Source of the DNA: JAXGXJ01 sp963816155
Lineage (GTDB): Bacteria > Actinomycetota > Thermoleophilia > RBG-16-64-13
Assembly: GCA_963816155.1 (NCBI GenBank)
Contig: CAWFJE010000008.1
Span: 1-64,000, forward strand
Length of the DNA stretch: 64,000 bases
Reading direction: 5' to 3'
This document shows positions 16,520-24,906 of this stretch, one piece after another. A program made the position numbers and the translations under genes. Below the pieces are notes generated by a model, which had not been told where the DNA came from, searched no databases, and saw only the letters and a program-made list of their open reading frames with translations. Position 1 is the stretch's first letter. Each line of letters opens with the position of its first letter.

Positions 16520-16612
16520 CTAGCGGAAGAGCCCGATCGGGACCCACATCCACCATCGCAGCCAACGCCGCTTCGGCAAGAAAGGCACGGTGATATCGTC
16601 GCTAGCGCTCAC
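16520..16612 (-). CDS. possible 30-residue small protein
   Basis: The 183-base gap between rsmA and ispE holds a short frame that starts GTG at 16612 and ends at 16520. A purine-rich AGGAGCGGAAAGA precedes the start. The peptide has an acidic start, a basic centre (PKRRWLRWW) and a hydrophobic end (MWVPIGLFR). About 25 of 30 third positions are G or C, like the flanking genes. I recognise no family. It might be a small membrane-associated peptide or chance. Confidence 0.3.
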   Translation of the reverse strand: MSASDDITVPFLPKRRWLRWWMWVPIGLFR

Positions 16613-16693
16613 TCTTTCCGCTCCTGTCAGAGGCGACACCAGCAGGGACGGTCACATGAAACAGAGCATACCGCATCGCGTGCGGGCCCGCGC

Positions 16694-17605
16694 TCAGACG
16701 TTCGTCGAGCCGAGCGCGCCTTCCTCGGTCAGAGCCAGGGTCAGTTCTGCGAACTGCCCCGGAGTGAGCCTCTCCGCCCGCACATCGAGCGGCAGGCCCA
16801 AGCCCCCGACCACGGCGAGCGCCTGCGCCCGCTTGATCCCCATGCCGCCGACCAGTGCATTGACGAGGGTCTTGCGCCGCTGGCCGAAGCCGGCTTGGAT
16901 GACGGCACGTAGAGCTTCCGGCGGAACGGGTGGGAGATCAGCAGCCGGTAGACGCTCGAACACCAGCAGGGTAGAGTCCACGTTGGGCTGAGGGTAGAAG
17001 ATCGACCGGGCCAGAGACCGGGAGCGCAGGACGCGCGCGTACAGACCCAGCCAGACCGACAGCGTGCCGTAGGTCTTGTTCCCAGGCGGAGCGGCCATGC
17101 GTTCCGCCACCTCCCGTTGCACCATTATGCAGTAGCGGCGAACGCCGGGAAGTCTGAGCAGCGCCTCGACCACAAAGGGCCCCGCCACCGAATAGGGTAG
17201 GTTGCTGGCACAGAGCGTGGGCGTAGGAGTCAGGTCCTCGAGGGGCGCTTTGAGCACGTCGGTGAAGTGGAGGCTGATGTTGTCGCAACCATCGAGGGTA
17301 ACGCGCAGGGGTGCGGCCAAGGCGCGGTCCACTTCGAACGCGTGCACGTGGGTGGCCACGGTGGCCAAGGCCCGCGTGAGAACACCCAGGCCCGCGCCCA
17401 CCTCCAAGATCACGTCCTCGCGTGAGTGATCGAGTTGGGCCAGGATCAGGTCTAGGATATTGTCGTCGATAAGGAAATTCTGGCCCAGTTCGCGCTTGGG
17501 CGTGACGCCGAACTCTGTCAGACGCGCCAGGGATACCTGCCGGGCGCGAATCCCGGCGTCCGGAGTGTCTCCGCCGGGGGCGGCTCCTCCGTCGTCAGAC
17601 CTCAT
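16694..17605 (-). CDS. rsmA: 16S rRNA dimethyladenosine transferase
   Basis: KsgA/RsmA dimethylates two adjacent adenosines in the 3' hairpin of 16S rRNA, a late step in 30S maturation. This 303-residue protein shows ELGQNFLIDDNILDLIL, the SAM-binding VGAGLGVLTRAL, the catalytic ASNLPYSVAGP and the C-terminal helical domain ending in GQFAELTLAL. It overlaps tatD upstream by 11 bases, so tatD - rsmA - ispE form a run seen in many Gram-positive genomes. Confidence 0.97.
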   Translation of the reverse strand: MRSDDGGAAPGGDTPDAGIRARQVSLARLTEFGVTPKRELGQNFLIDDNILDLILAQLDHSREDVILEVGAGLGVLTRALATVATHVHAFEVDRALAAPLRVTLDGCDNISLHFTDVLKAPLEDLTPTPTLCASNLPYSVAGPFVVEALLRLPGVRRYCIMVQREVAERMAAPPGNKTYGTLSVWLGLYARVLRSRSLARSIFYPQPNVDSTLLVFERLPAADLPPVPPEALRAVIQAGFGQRRKTLVNALVGGMGIKRAQALAVVGGLGLPLDVRAERLTPGQFAELTLALTEEGALGSTNV

Positions 17606-18383
17606 GGTGCGCCGCCGACTGGAACTCTCCCGTGCGCGGAAAGGCGCACGCGACGTTAGCCTCCACCTGAAGGGCCAACTCGTCGATCCGCACGCTGCGT
17701 AGGGCAGCCACGAACTCGTAGGTCTTGACTACGAGAGCAGGCCGGTTGGGCCGGCCCCGCAAAGGTACCGGCGTGAGATACGGCGCGTCGGTCTCCAGCA
17801 GCAGGCGATCGTGAGGCGTCCGCCGGCAGGCCTCCTGCAGGTCAGTGGCGCTCTTGTAGGTGACATTGCCGGCGAAGCTGAGGAAGTAGCCCCGCTCGAT
17901 GACTTCCTCTATCTCGGTGGAGAGGGAGAAGCAGTGCAATATCACCGTCAGATCGGCCGCGTGCTCGTCCAGGACGCGCAAGGTGGCCTCTGCCGCGCCA
18001 CGCGTGTGGATGACCACGGGCAGACCGGCCGAGCGGGCCAGCTCGAGATGGCGGACAAAGACTTCCTTCTGGACCTCATGGGGCCAGTTGTCGTGATAGA
18101 AATCGAAGCCCGTCTCCCCCACCGCCACCACGCGTTCGTGCGCCACGAGCCGTTGGAGCCCTTCCAGACCCCCGGACGTGAGCAGACCGGCCTCCTGGGG
18201 GTGGAAACCTACGCTGCAGAACACCTGTGGATAGCGCTCGGCGAGGGTGACGGCAAGACGTGACGAGTCGAGATCGGTGCCGGATTGGATGATGAGTCCC
18301 ACACCCTCTCGGAGAGCTTCATCGATGAGCAGATCCGGATCGGTGCGGCAGTGATCCAGGTGGGTGTGTGAATCGATGAGCAT
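17595..18383 (-). CDS. tatD: TatD-family DNase/hydrolase
   Basis: This 262-residue metal-dependent TIM-barrel hydrolase has DSHTHLDHC (metal His pair), GETGFDFYHD (Glu ligand), VVIHTRGAAEATLRVL, VILHCFS and the closing LLETDAPYLTP with the final Asp. Family members act as 3'-5' exonucleases or deacylases on DNA and D-aminoacyl substrates. The gene lies between metG and rsmA, the order metG - tatD - rsmA being common in Firmicutes and Actinobacteria. Confidence 0.94.
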   Translation of the reverse strand: MLIDSHTHLDHCRTDPDLLIDEALREGVGLIIQSGTDLDSSRLAVTLAERYPQVFCSVGFHPQEAGLLTSGGLEGLQRLVAHERVVAVGETGFDFYHDNWPHEVQKEVFVRHLELARSAGLPVVIHTRGAAEATLRVLDEHAADLTVILHCFSLSTEIEEVIERGYFLSFAGNVTYKSATDLQEACRRTPHDRLLLETDAPYLTPVPLRGRPNRPALVVKTYEFVAALRSVRIDELALQVEANVACAFPRTGEFQSAAHHEV

Positions 18384-18434
18384 GAGGGTGGACCGAAAGC
18401 GACGGGTCGACGGCCGGACGGCCGGGCGGGCCCG

Positions 18435-20093
18435 CTACTCCTCGATGCGGGGAAAGAGCGGCGGCCCCACGACCACGGTCAACCCCGCGGGAAGCAGGCC
18501 CCAACGCGCCTCCTCCCAGCTGAGGGCGGCATCAGAAGGCGACCCCTGGGCTGAGTCACCGGCCGGGGACTCCAGACCGATGCGCGTGCGAATGGCCGCG
18601 GCCGTCTCGGGGATGAACGGATGGAGTAGGACGGACAGGAGACGCAGTCCCTCGGCCAGGTCCCAGAGGGTACAGTCGAGGGCGGCCGCGGCACCGGCGA
18701 CGGCCGCAGTACCGGCAGTGGCCTCGGCGCCGGCAGTGGCATCGGCGCCGGCAGTGGCATTGGCGCCGGCGGCGACGGCCGCGCTCTCAACCGCCGCTTC
18801 CTTGGCCTGCTTCCAGGGCGCCTGTTCTTCCACGTAGCGGTTGAGCCGGCGCACGAAGGTCCACACCATCTCCAGGGCGGCAGTCAGGTCCATGTCGTCG
18901 AGCTGAGCGCGGACGGTCGCGGCTGTGGCGTCGGCCTCGGCCGCCAAGGGCGAGTCAGACAGGGTGCGACCCCGGGGCGGCGCCGGGACGGCGCCGCCCC
19001 GGTACTTGCCGATCATCGACGTGGTCCGCGACAGCAGGTTGCCCAGTTCGTTGGCCAACTCGGTGTTGTAACGGGCTTTGAAGCCCTCCTCGCTCACCAC
19101 CCCGTCCAGGCCGAAGCTCACCTCCCGCAGGCAGTAGAAGCGGAAGGGGTCGGCTCCGTACTGCTCGATAAGCGGGAAGGGATCCATGACGTTCCCGCGC
19201 GTCTTGGACATCTTCTCCCCTCCGAGCTTCAGATAGCCGTGCACGAAGAGGTGCTCGGGCAAGGGATATCCCGCCGACATGAGCAGCGCAGGCCAGATGA
19301 TGCCGTGGAACTTGAGGATGTCCTGGGCCATGAGATGGTAGGTGGGGGGCCAGAAGCGGCCCATCAGATCTTCGCCAGGCGCGTAGTGCAGAGCACTCAG
19401 GTAGTTGATGAGAGCGTCCACCCACACATAGACGACCTGGGAAGCGTCCCAGGGGACCCCTACCCCCCACTTGAGGGTCGCGCGTGAGATGGAGATGTCG
19501 TCCAATCCCTGCTCGATGAACGACAGGGCCTCGTTGTACCGATGCCGGGGCCGGACAAAATCCGGATGAGCCCGATAGTGTGCGACTAGGCGCTCCTCGA
19601 AGGCGGACAGACGGAAGAAGTAGTTGTCCTCTTCCATATGCAGAGGAGCGGTCCCGTGGTCAGGGCAGAGACCTTCAACCAGGTTGTCCTCGGTGTAGTA
19701 GGCCTCACAGGCGCCGCAGTAGAGCCCCGAGTAGGAGCTCTTGTAGATATCCCCGGCGTCATAGCAGCGCTGTACGAACTCCTGGACGAAGCGCTCGTGT
19801 TCCGGATCGGTGGTGCGGATGAAGAAATCGTTGGTGGCCCCGACCTTGTGCGCCACTTCCTTGAACTTCGCCACCACTTCGTCCACGTGCTGCTTGGGGG
19901 TGAGGCCACGCGCACCGGCAGCCTGCTCCACCTTGGTGCCATGCTCGTCGGTGCCGGTGAGGAAGAAGACGTCGTCACCGAGTTGGCGGTGAAAACGAGC
20001 AGCCACATCGGCGGCGGCGGTCGTGTAGGCGTGACCGATGTGAGGCACGTCGTTGACGTAGTAGATAGGCGTGGTGATATAGAAGCGACCCAT
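18435..20093 (-). CDS. metG: methionyl-tRNA synthetase
   Basis: This 552-residue class I synthetase charges tRNA-Met. The HIGH motif is PHIGHAYT, the KMSKS loop is KMSKTRGNVMD, and the connecting-peptide region has YCGACEAYYTEDNL. It lacks the C-terminal EMAP-type dimerisation/tRNA-binding domain found in longer forms. The helical anticodon-binding domain contains an odd alanine/glycine/threonine-rich stretch encoded by an 18-base tandem repeat (see 18711-18764), absent from ordinary MetRS. Six bases separate its start from the rsmI stop. Confidence 0.97.
   Translation of the reverse strand: MGRFYITTPIYYVNDVPHIGHAYTTAAADVAARFHRQLGDDVFFLTGTDEHGTKVEQAAGARGLTPKQHVDEVVAKFKEVAHKVGATNDFFIRTTDPEHERFVQEFVQRCYDAGDIYKSSYSGLYCGACEAYYTEDNLVEGLCPDHGTAPLHMEEDNYFFRLSAFEERLVAHYRAHPDFVRPRHRYNEALSFIEQGLDDISISRATLKWGVGVPWDASQVVYVWVDALINYLSALHYAPGEDLMGRFWPPTYHLMAQDILKFHGIIWPALLMSAGYPLPEHLFVHGYLKLGGEKMSKTRGNVMDPFPLIEQYGADPFRFYCLREVSFGLDGVVSEEGFKARYNTELANELGNLLSRTTSMIGKYRGGAVPAPPRGRTLSDSPLAAEADATAATVRAQLDDMDLTAALEMVWTFVRRLNRYVEEQAPWKQAKEAAVESAAVAAGANATAGADATAGAEATAGTAAVAGAAAALDCTLWDLAEGLRLLSVLLHPFIPETAAAIRTRIGLESPAGDSAQGSPSDAALSWEEARWGLLPAGLTVVVGPPLFPRIEE
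18711..18764. repeat. 18-bp tandem repeat inside metG
   Basis: Three near-perfect 18-base units (consensus GCCGGCAGTGGCATCGGC on the plus strand) run from 18711 to 18764, with decayed copies on either side. On the minus (coding) strand they encode a six-residue period of the type GADATA. The repeat keeps the metG frame open and adds about 30 residues to the anticodon-binding region. Confidence 0.85.
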
Positions 20094-20099
20094 GGGCGG

Positions 20100-20984
20100 C
20101 TATTCTAACAGAGCGCTGCTTTCCCGGGCCTTCAGCGCCAATCGATAGGCTTCGCGCGCAGACAGGCCCGTGAGAGAGGCCACGATGGCAGCCGCCCTCT
20201 TGGTCCCCACGCCGAGCGCCGCGAGTTCACTCAGAGCCGCCTGCACACGTGGCTCGAAATCACCGGCCATGGGTGCGGATGAAGCGCCACCGCACCCAAG
20301 CCCGCGGCGCACCGCCGAGCCTGAGACAGACGGCGCCAACACCAACACGATCTCGCCCCGTACCGGTTCGGCCAGCTTGGCGGCCACCTCAGCCGCCGTG
20401 CCCCGCACGACCTCCTCATACACCTTGGTCAGCTCCCGGCACAGGGCGACCTGCCGCTCGGGCCACCGCTCGGCGATGACCGCCAAGGAAGAGCGTACGC
20501 GGCGCGGTGATTCGTAGGCCACCAGCGCGGCGCCCGTCGCCTCGAAACCACCCAATTGCTCAAGCAGCTTGGTCTTGGTCCGCTCCAAGAAGCCCACGAA
20601 CGCGAAGCGGTCGGCGGGGAGTCCTGCCGATACGAGGGCGGTGGAGACGGCGGAGGGACCTGGCAGGACGGTCAAAGGCACACCTTCTGCCACACACGCC
20701 CGCACCAACGAGAAACCGGGGTCCGAGACTCCAGGCATGCCCGCATCCGATACGAGTGCCACCGTCTCACCGGACAGTAGTCGAGGCAGCAGCAAGGCGA
20801 CACGCTCCTCCTCGTTGTGTCCGTGAAAGCTGATCAGGCGGGCATTGATGCCGTAGCGGTCAAGGAGCACGCGTGTGTGCCGCGTGTCTTCGCAGGCCAC
20901 CACATCCACCTCTTTCAGCACCTCGAGCACACGAAGAGTCACGTCCGCGAGATTGCCGATGGGAGTCGGGCAGACGTACAGCAT
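20100..20984 (-). CDS. rsmI: 16S rRNA cytidine-2'-O-methyltransferase RsmI
   Basis: This 294-residue tetrapyrrole-methylase-fold enzyme modifies C1402 of 16S rRNA. Motifs are LYVCPTPIGNLADVTLRVL, CEDTRHTRVLL, SDAGMPGVSDPG and LPGPSAVSTAL. The ATG at 20984 is chosen because the signature begins immediately after it; the frame is open 27 codons further up, but that part overlaps the ROK gene end. The C-terminal tail (VGTKRAAAIVASLTGLSAREAY) is the family's small extra domain. Confidence 0.95.
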   Translation of the reverse strand: MLYVCPTPIGNLADVTLRVLEVLKEVDVVACEDTRHTRVLLDRYGINARLISFHGHNEEERVALLLPRLLSGETVALVSDAGMPGVSDPGFSLVRACVAEGVPLTVLPGPSAVSTALVSAGLPADRFAFVGFLERTKTKLLEQLGGFEATGAALVAYESPRRVRSSLAVIAERWPERQVALCRELTKVYEEVVRGTAAEVAAKLAEPVRGEIVLVLAPSVSGSAVRRGLGCGGASSAPMAGDFEPRVQAALSELAALGVGTKRAAAIVASLTGLSAREAYRLALKARESSALLE

Positions 20985-20989
20985 GGCTT

Positions 20990-22018
20990 TCAGACGTTCT
21001 CGGGCGGTATGCACTCGTGGGGGTCGGAGGTCCCGAGGCTCTCGTGGGCGGCGAGGAAATCCCACGCCGCCAGCCCGCCCCCCACCAATCCGGCCAGGTT
21101 ACCCAACGAGGCCGGGACCACTCTGACCTGGTCGCGGTTGGGCGGGAGCGCCGTCTCGCGCATGATCCGCTCGGCAGGCGAAAGAATGAGGTCTCCCAGA
21201 CTGCCCACCCCGCCCCCGATGACGATGACCTCAGGATTGAACGTGTTCACCAGGCCGACGAGACCCAGGCCCAGCCAACCTGCCAGTTCGCTCACGGCCG
21301 CCACGGCACCCGCGTGCCCCTGACGGGCCAGTCTCGCCACGCACGCGCCGTCCAGCCTACCCTCGTCGCGCCGGGCGGCGAGCGCCCCGTCTGGGTCCTC
21401 GCCTGGTCTCCCCGCTCGTGCCTGCGCGAAGCGTTCCAAGGCCTTGCCCGAGACGTACATCTCCAGGCACCCCCGAGCCCCACACGCGCAGAGTTCCCCT
21501 CCCGCGCACACGATGGTGTGACCCAGTTCAGCAGCGCCACCGCCCGCGCCCCCGTAGATGTGCCCGTTGAGTAGAAGCCCGCCGCCCACACCGGTCCCCA
21601 GGGTGAGCATGACCACATGCCGGTATCCGGCCGCGGCACCCACGACCGCCTCCGCCCGAGTGGCGGCGTTGGCATCGTTCTCGAGCACCACGGACACCCC
21701 CAGAGTCTCCTCCAGAACGGCCGCCAGATGCATTCCCTGAAGGGGAAGGTGGGGCGAGGTGACCACCACTCCCCGCTCGCTGTCGATGGTCCCCGCGCAG
21801 GCCAATCCCACGGCCTGCAGGTCCAGATCGGCAAAGGTGTCAAGGGCCCGGCGCAGCGTCCCTTCCAGGCCTGTCAGAAAGGCGACTACATTCTCCGACA
21901 CCGAGGGCTCAACGAGCGCCGGGGCAAGGATGTTGCCGGCACGGTCCACCGGAGCGACCGCGATCTTGGACCCGCCGATGTCCACCCCCAGCACTGCGAG
22001 CTTGTGGCCTCCCACCAT
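20990..22018 (-). CDS. ROK-family sugar kinase (glucokinase-like)
   Basis: This 342-residue protein starts with the ATP-binding LGVDIGGSKIAVAPVD. It has ENDANAATRAEAVVGAA with the catalytic Asp, the TLGTGVGGGLLLNG phosphate loop and the ROK zinc site GHTI plus CACGARGCLEMYVSG. It probably phosphorylates glucose or a related hexose; transcriptional-repressor members of the family carry an N-terminal DNA-binding domain, which is absent here. Together with pgi and eno elsewhere in the window it fits sugar catabolism. Five bases separate its stop from the rsmI start. Confidence 0.9.
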   Translation of the reverse strand: MVGGHKLAVLGVDIGGSKIAVAPVDRAGNILAPALVEPSVSENVVAFLTGLEGTLRRALDTFADLDLQAVGLACAGTIDSERGVVVTSPHLPLQGMHLAAVLEETLGVSVVLENDANAATRAEAVVGAAAGYRHVVMLTLGTGVGGGLLLNGHIYGGAGGGAAELGHTIVCAGGELCACGARGCLEMYVSGKALERFAQARAGRPGEDPDGALAARRDEGRLDGACVARLARQGHAGAVAAVSELAGWLGLGLVGLVNTFNPEVIVIGGGVGSLGDLILSPAERIMRETALPPNRDQVRVVPASLGNLAGLVGGGLAAWDFLAAHESLGTSDPHECIPPENV

Positions 22019-22019
22019 C

Positions 22020-22562
22020 CTATGCGCCCTCCCCTGCAGACCGGACCCTGTGCGTCAGACGCACGAAGTCCTCCCCAAACTCGTAGTCGAGTTGCACACA
22101 TTCACGCTCGTAGCCCATGCGGCGATAGAAGTCCTCCGCCCGGCCTCCCTTGACCGTGCGCAGCACGATCCTGGCGCAGCCCCTGCGCCGGGCCTCCTCT
22201 TCGAAGCGGGCCAGCATGTCCGCCCCGATGCCACGGCTGCGGTAGTCGCGTCCCACTATGAACTCGTCCACGGAGGCCAAGCCGCCGAGAAAGTGCCCTT
22301 TCAAGACCGCCAAGACCTTCCGGCGCTGCTTGAGGATCAGAGCGTAAGGATCGGCGATCCACTGGGTCTCGCGGCCGAAGGTCTCCTCGTCCGACAGGGG
22401 CCACTCCTCACGCAAGAAGCGGGCCAGATCCTTCTCGTCGCCCCTGCCTACGACCATGGCCAGCCTGTCGCCCACCTCCGCGAGATCGAAACGTCCACCG
22501 TCGGGCCTGGGGTCCTCGGCGCTCGGACCGCCCAAGGCGCTACTCTCAACAAGTACCACCAT
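22020..22562 (-). CDS. GNAT-family N-acetyltransferase
   Basis: This 180-residue protein carries the acetyl-CoA-binding motif VDEFIVGRDYRSRGIGADML followed by RRGCARIVLRT and the C-terminal FYRRMGYERE typical of GNAT enzymes. The start ATG 22562 overlaps the end of the asparaginase-family gene by 17 bases; a much longer frame upstream is just the antisense/alternate reading of that gene. The acceptor is unknown. It is likely translated together with its upstream neighbour. Confidence 0.8.
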   Translation of the reverse strand: MVVLVESSALGGPSAEDPRPDGGRFDLAEVGDRLAMVVGRGDEKDLARFLREEWPLSDEETFGRETQWIADPYALILKQRRKVLAVLKGHFLGGLASVDEFIVGRDYRSRGIGADMLARFEEEARRRGCARIVLRTVKGGRAEDFYRRMGYERECVQLDYEFGEDFVRLTHRVRSAGEGA

Positions 22563-23568
22563 CTCGCCGGGCGACAGACGCCCGCTCGGTCCACTCGTCG
22601 CGAGGAGCGGTCTGTCCCGCCATGTCGGAAGGAAGCTCGAGACCGCAGGACTCCAGGGATAGGCGCGCCAGAAGGGGAATCGGCCGGGCGGAACCATCCT
22701 CCACTTTGAGAACGACGCCCACGGCCATCTCCGTGTCGCCACCCGCATCGTGGACTGGGCACACGGCCAATCCCTGCACTCCCTCCGCACCTCCCTTGGC
22801 AGCCACGCGGCCGGGAAGCGAGAGCATCAACCGGGTGTCGAGGCGCGTCCTGCCCCCCACGAGGCCCGGGTGGGCAAGCATGGCGTCCCTTACCCTGGCG
22901 AGACCGGGCGTGGCACCCTCTCCCAGGAGGGCGAAAAGCCAGGCAGCCTCCTCCAGGGTCAGACGGATGACGGGGACGCCGCACCCATCCTCGCCATCGA
23001 ACAGGGCCGGCCCCGAGCCGCGCCCCGCCTGAGCAGGCTCCGCCGCGCGCCTTCCCGGCCGCATGGCCAGCAACCCCTCGATGGTCCGCGCCACCTCCAG
23101 TTGCACGGGGTGGTCGGACCGCTCGTACCCTTCGACCGGCGCGCCCAGATGACGTGCCTGCGCCACCATCCCTGCGTGCTTGCCGGAACACATGTGGACC
23201 AGCGGGCCGCAGACCAGCGCCTCCGCCGCCACCCCGCAACGCTTCAGCAGTCCCGCCACCACCTGCGTGTGCTCGCGCTGGCCCGCGTGGGAGCCGGTCA
23301 TGACGGCTATCTCCTCCGGCGTGATGGCCAGGGCCTCCGCCGCCCCGCTCTCGATGACCGCGAGGGCCTGAAAAGGCTTGGCGGCAGAACGAAGGAGCAG
23401 AGGGAGAGAGGCGTCCCCCACACGGCCACGCAGAGACCCGGCGCTATCTACCACCGCGATGGCTCCTCTGTGGATGGACTCCGGGGTCGAACCACGCAGC
23501 AGCGCCGCCACAGGCTCGAAACGCTGGTCGAGCGCAATCGCCGTGCGTGTCTCTCTGTCTGCGGTCAT
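22546..23568 (-). CDS. L-asparaginase II family protein
   Basis: This 340-residue protein of the asparaginase II family (the type known from Rhizobium etli, unrelated to E. coli AnsB) has LLLRSAAKPFQALAVIESG, MTGSHAGQREHTQVVAGLL and HMCSGKHAGM with the conserved Ser/Lys/Cys residues. Characterised members hydrolyse asparagine to aspartate and ammonia. A central alanine/arginine-rich insertion (about residues 170-187) is unusual. It is in a run with DUF2007, HD and NUDIX genes. Confidence 0.88.
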   Translation of the reverse strand: MTADRETRTAIALDQRFEPVAALLRGSTPESIHRGAIAVVDSAGSLRGRVGDASLPLLLRSAAKPFQALAVIESGAAEALAITPEEIAVMTGSHAGQREHTQVVAGLLKRCGVAAEALVCGPLVHMCSGKHAGMVAQARHLGAPVEGYERSDHPVQLEVARTIEGLLAMRPGRRAAEPAQAGRGSGPALFDGEDGCGVPVIRLTLEEAAWLFALLGEGATPGLARVRDAMLAHPGLVGGRTRLDTRLMLSLPGRVAAKGGAEGVQGLAVCPVHDAGGDTEMAVGVVLKVEDGSARPIPLLARLSLESCGLELPSDMAGQTAPRDEWTERASVARRDGGTC

Positions 23569-23574
23569 CGACCG

Positions 23575-23808
23575 CTATTCCTCCAGCTCGAGTGCCGCCT
23601 GCGCTTCCTCCAGGTCCTCGGCCCTCACCATGATGTCCTGCTGTCCCAGTCCATCGACAGTGAGCCCGTACACGCGCGAAGCTGCTTCGTGACGGCACCA
23701 GGTCTCAATGCCCGCGCTGCGCAACTTGGAGACTATGATCTCCGCTTCCATGGGCTCGTTCACACTCGCGAGAAGCACGGGGCCTCCGCTCTCAGAGTCC
23801 GAGTTCAC
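23575..23808 (-). CDS. DUF2007-family small protein
   Basis: This 77-residue protein begins with VLLASVNEPMEAEIIVSKLRSAG and has the WCRHEAASRVYG / DIMVRAEDLEEAQAAL pattern of DUF2007, sometimes annotated as a putative signal-transducing protein. The fold is a small ferredoxin-like alpha/beta domain related to PII-like regulators; its ligand is unknown. It overlaps the HD gene by 17 bases and ends just before the asparaginase-family gene. Confidence 0.75.
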   Translation of the reverse strand: MNSDSESGGPVLLASVNEPMEAEIIVSKLRSAGIETWCRHEAASRVYGLTVDGLGQQDIMVRAEDLEEAQAALELEE

Positions 23809-24346
23809 TACTGACCTCCTGCATAGCTTCCAGACCGATGGCCATGAATTCTTCCAGTTCCAGACCCAGCTCCACGCATGTGAGGATATCCTCTCTTCGT
23901 GCTCCCTTGGCGAAACTGGGCTCTTTGAAGCGCTTGCGCAAGCTCTTGAGGCTCACAAGAGCCAGTTGCCTCTCCGGCCGGATGAGGGCCGCCGCCGTGA
24001 TGAGCCCCGTGAGGGGGTCGCAGGCGAACAAGGCCCGGTCCATCGCCGAGCGCACTTGAGAGCCGTTGCCGGGATTGTGAGCGGCGATGGCCTGCAACAC
24101 ACTCTCATCATCCAGACCGGCCGCCCGTAGTCGTTCCACGGTGCGAAGACCATGCACGGCCATCTGGTCTGCCGTGTCCTCCACATCGAGGTCATGGAGC
24201 AGGCCGGCCATACGCCACAGATCTTCGTCCTCGCCCAGACGACGAGCCAGCGCACCCATGACCGCCTCCGTGGCCAGCATGTGCTTCAGCAGATTGTCGC
24301 TGCTCACCTGGGAACGGACCAAGGTCAGGGCTTCTTCTCTCGTCAC
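23792..24346 (-). CDS. HD-domain hydrolase
   Basis: This 184-residue HD-superfamily protein has an N-terminal LLKHMLATEAVMGALARRLG, then the MAGLLHDLDVE metal pair and HGLRTVERLRAAGL with a further His, followed by AIAAHNPGN. Such stand-alone HD proteins hydrolyse phosphoester bonds in nucleotides; no closer assignment is possible. It overlaps the NUDIX gene by 4 bases upstream and DUF2007 downstream, pointing to one transcript. Confidence 0.85.
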   Translation of the reverse strand: MTREEALTLVRSQVSSDNLLKHMLATEAVMGALARRLGEDEDLWRMAGLLHDLDVEDTADQMAVHGLRTVERLRAAGLDDESVLQAIAAHNPGNGSQVRSAMDRALFACDPLTGLITAAALIRPERQLALVSLKSLRKRFKEPSFAKGARREDILTCVELGLELEEFMAIGLEAMQEVSSELGL

Positions 24347-24906
24347 AGCGCATCCACCTTCCAGAGTTCAGCCACCAGGCGCGTCGCTCGGCGCACGTCT
24401 GCCGCAGACCAACTGGTGAGGCCTCGGCGGGCCAACTCCTCCCACTCCCCGGTAGTCTTCCAGGCCCATCCGTCCACTCCCGGCTCAGGACGGACACTGT
24501 CGGGGTCCCTCCCCTCCGGGTCCACCCGACAGGCCATACTAACGGCCACCAGACGCTCTCCCTTGTGGTAGGTGATATAGGCATAGCACGGACCGGCCAC
24601 CACGACCGCCAGACCGGTCTCCTCGCGCACCTCACGCCGCACCCCGTCGACCAGGTCTTCGAAACGTTCCAATCGTCCTCCGGGCGGGTCCCAGCATTCT
24701 ATCGCTCCCGCCCGCCGGAGCAGCAACCAGGAATCGTCCTCTGCGGAAGCGCTCGACGCGAGACCAGGCCCGGCGCCGGACATGCCGCCGCCCTCACCTG
24801 ACCCCGGCGCCATCGTGCCCGTCGGTCGGCAAATGAGCCCCACCGCCGCCAGCCGGACATAGGGCGCGTCAGGATCCGAGGCGGGGGCGAGTCCTCGCAC
24901 GCTCAC
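24343..24906 (-). CDS. NUDIX hydrolase
   Basis: This 187-residue protein has a complete NUDIX box in the stretch GGRLERFEDLVDGV followed by RREVREETGLAV, matching G-x5-E-x7-REU-x-EE-x-GU. It would hydrolyse a nucleoside diphosphate linked to another moiety. The N-terminal 45 residues include a glycine/serine-rich insertion (GSGEGGGMSGAGPGLASSA). It overlaps the threonine aldolase gene upstream and the HD gene downstream by 4 bases each. Confidence 0.88.
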   Translation of the reverse strand: MSVRGLAPASDPDAPYVRLAAVGLICRPTGTMAPGSGEGGGMSGAGPGLASSASAEDDSWLLLRRAGAIECWDPPGGRLERFEDLVDGVRREVREETGLAVVVAGPCYAYITYHKGERLVAVSMACRVDPEGRDPDSVRPEPGVDGWAWKTTGEWEELARRGLTSWSAADVRRATRLVAELWKVDAL

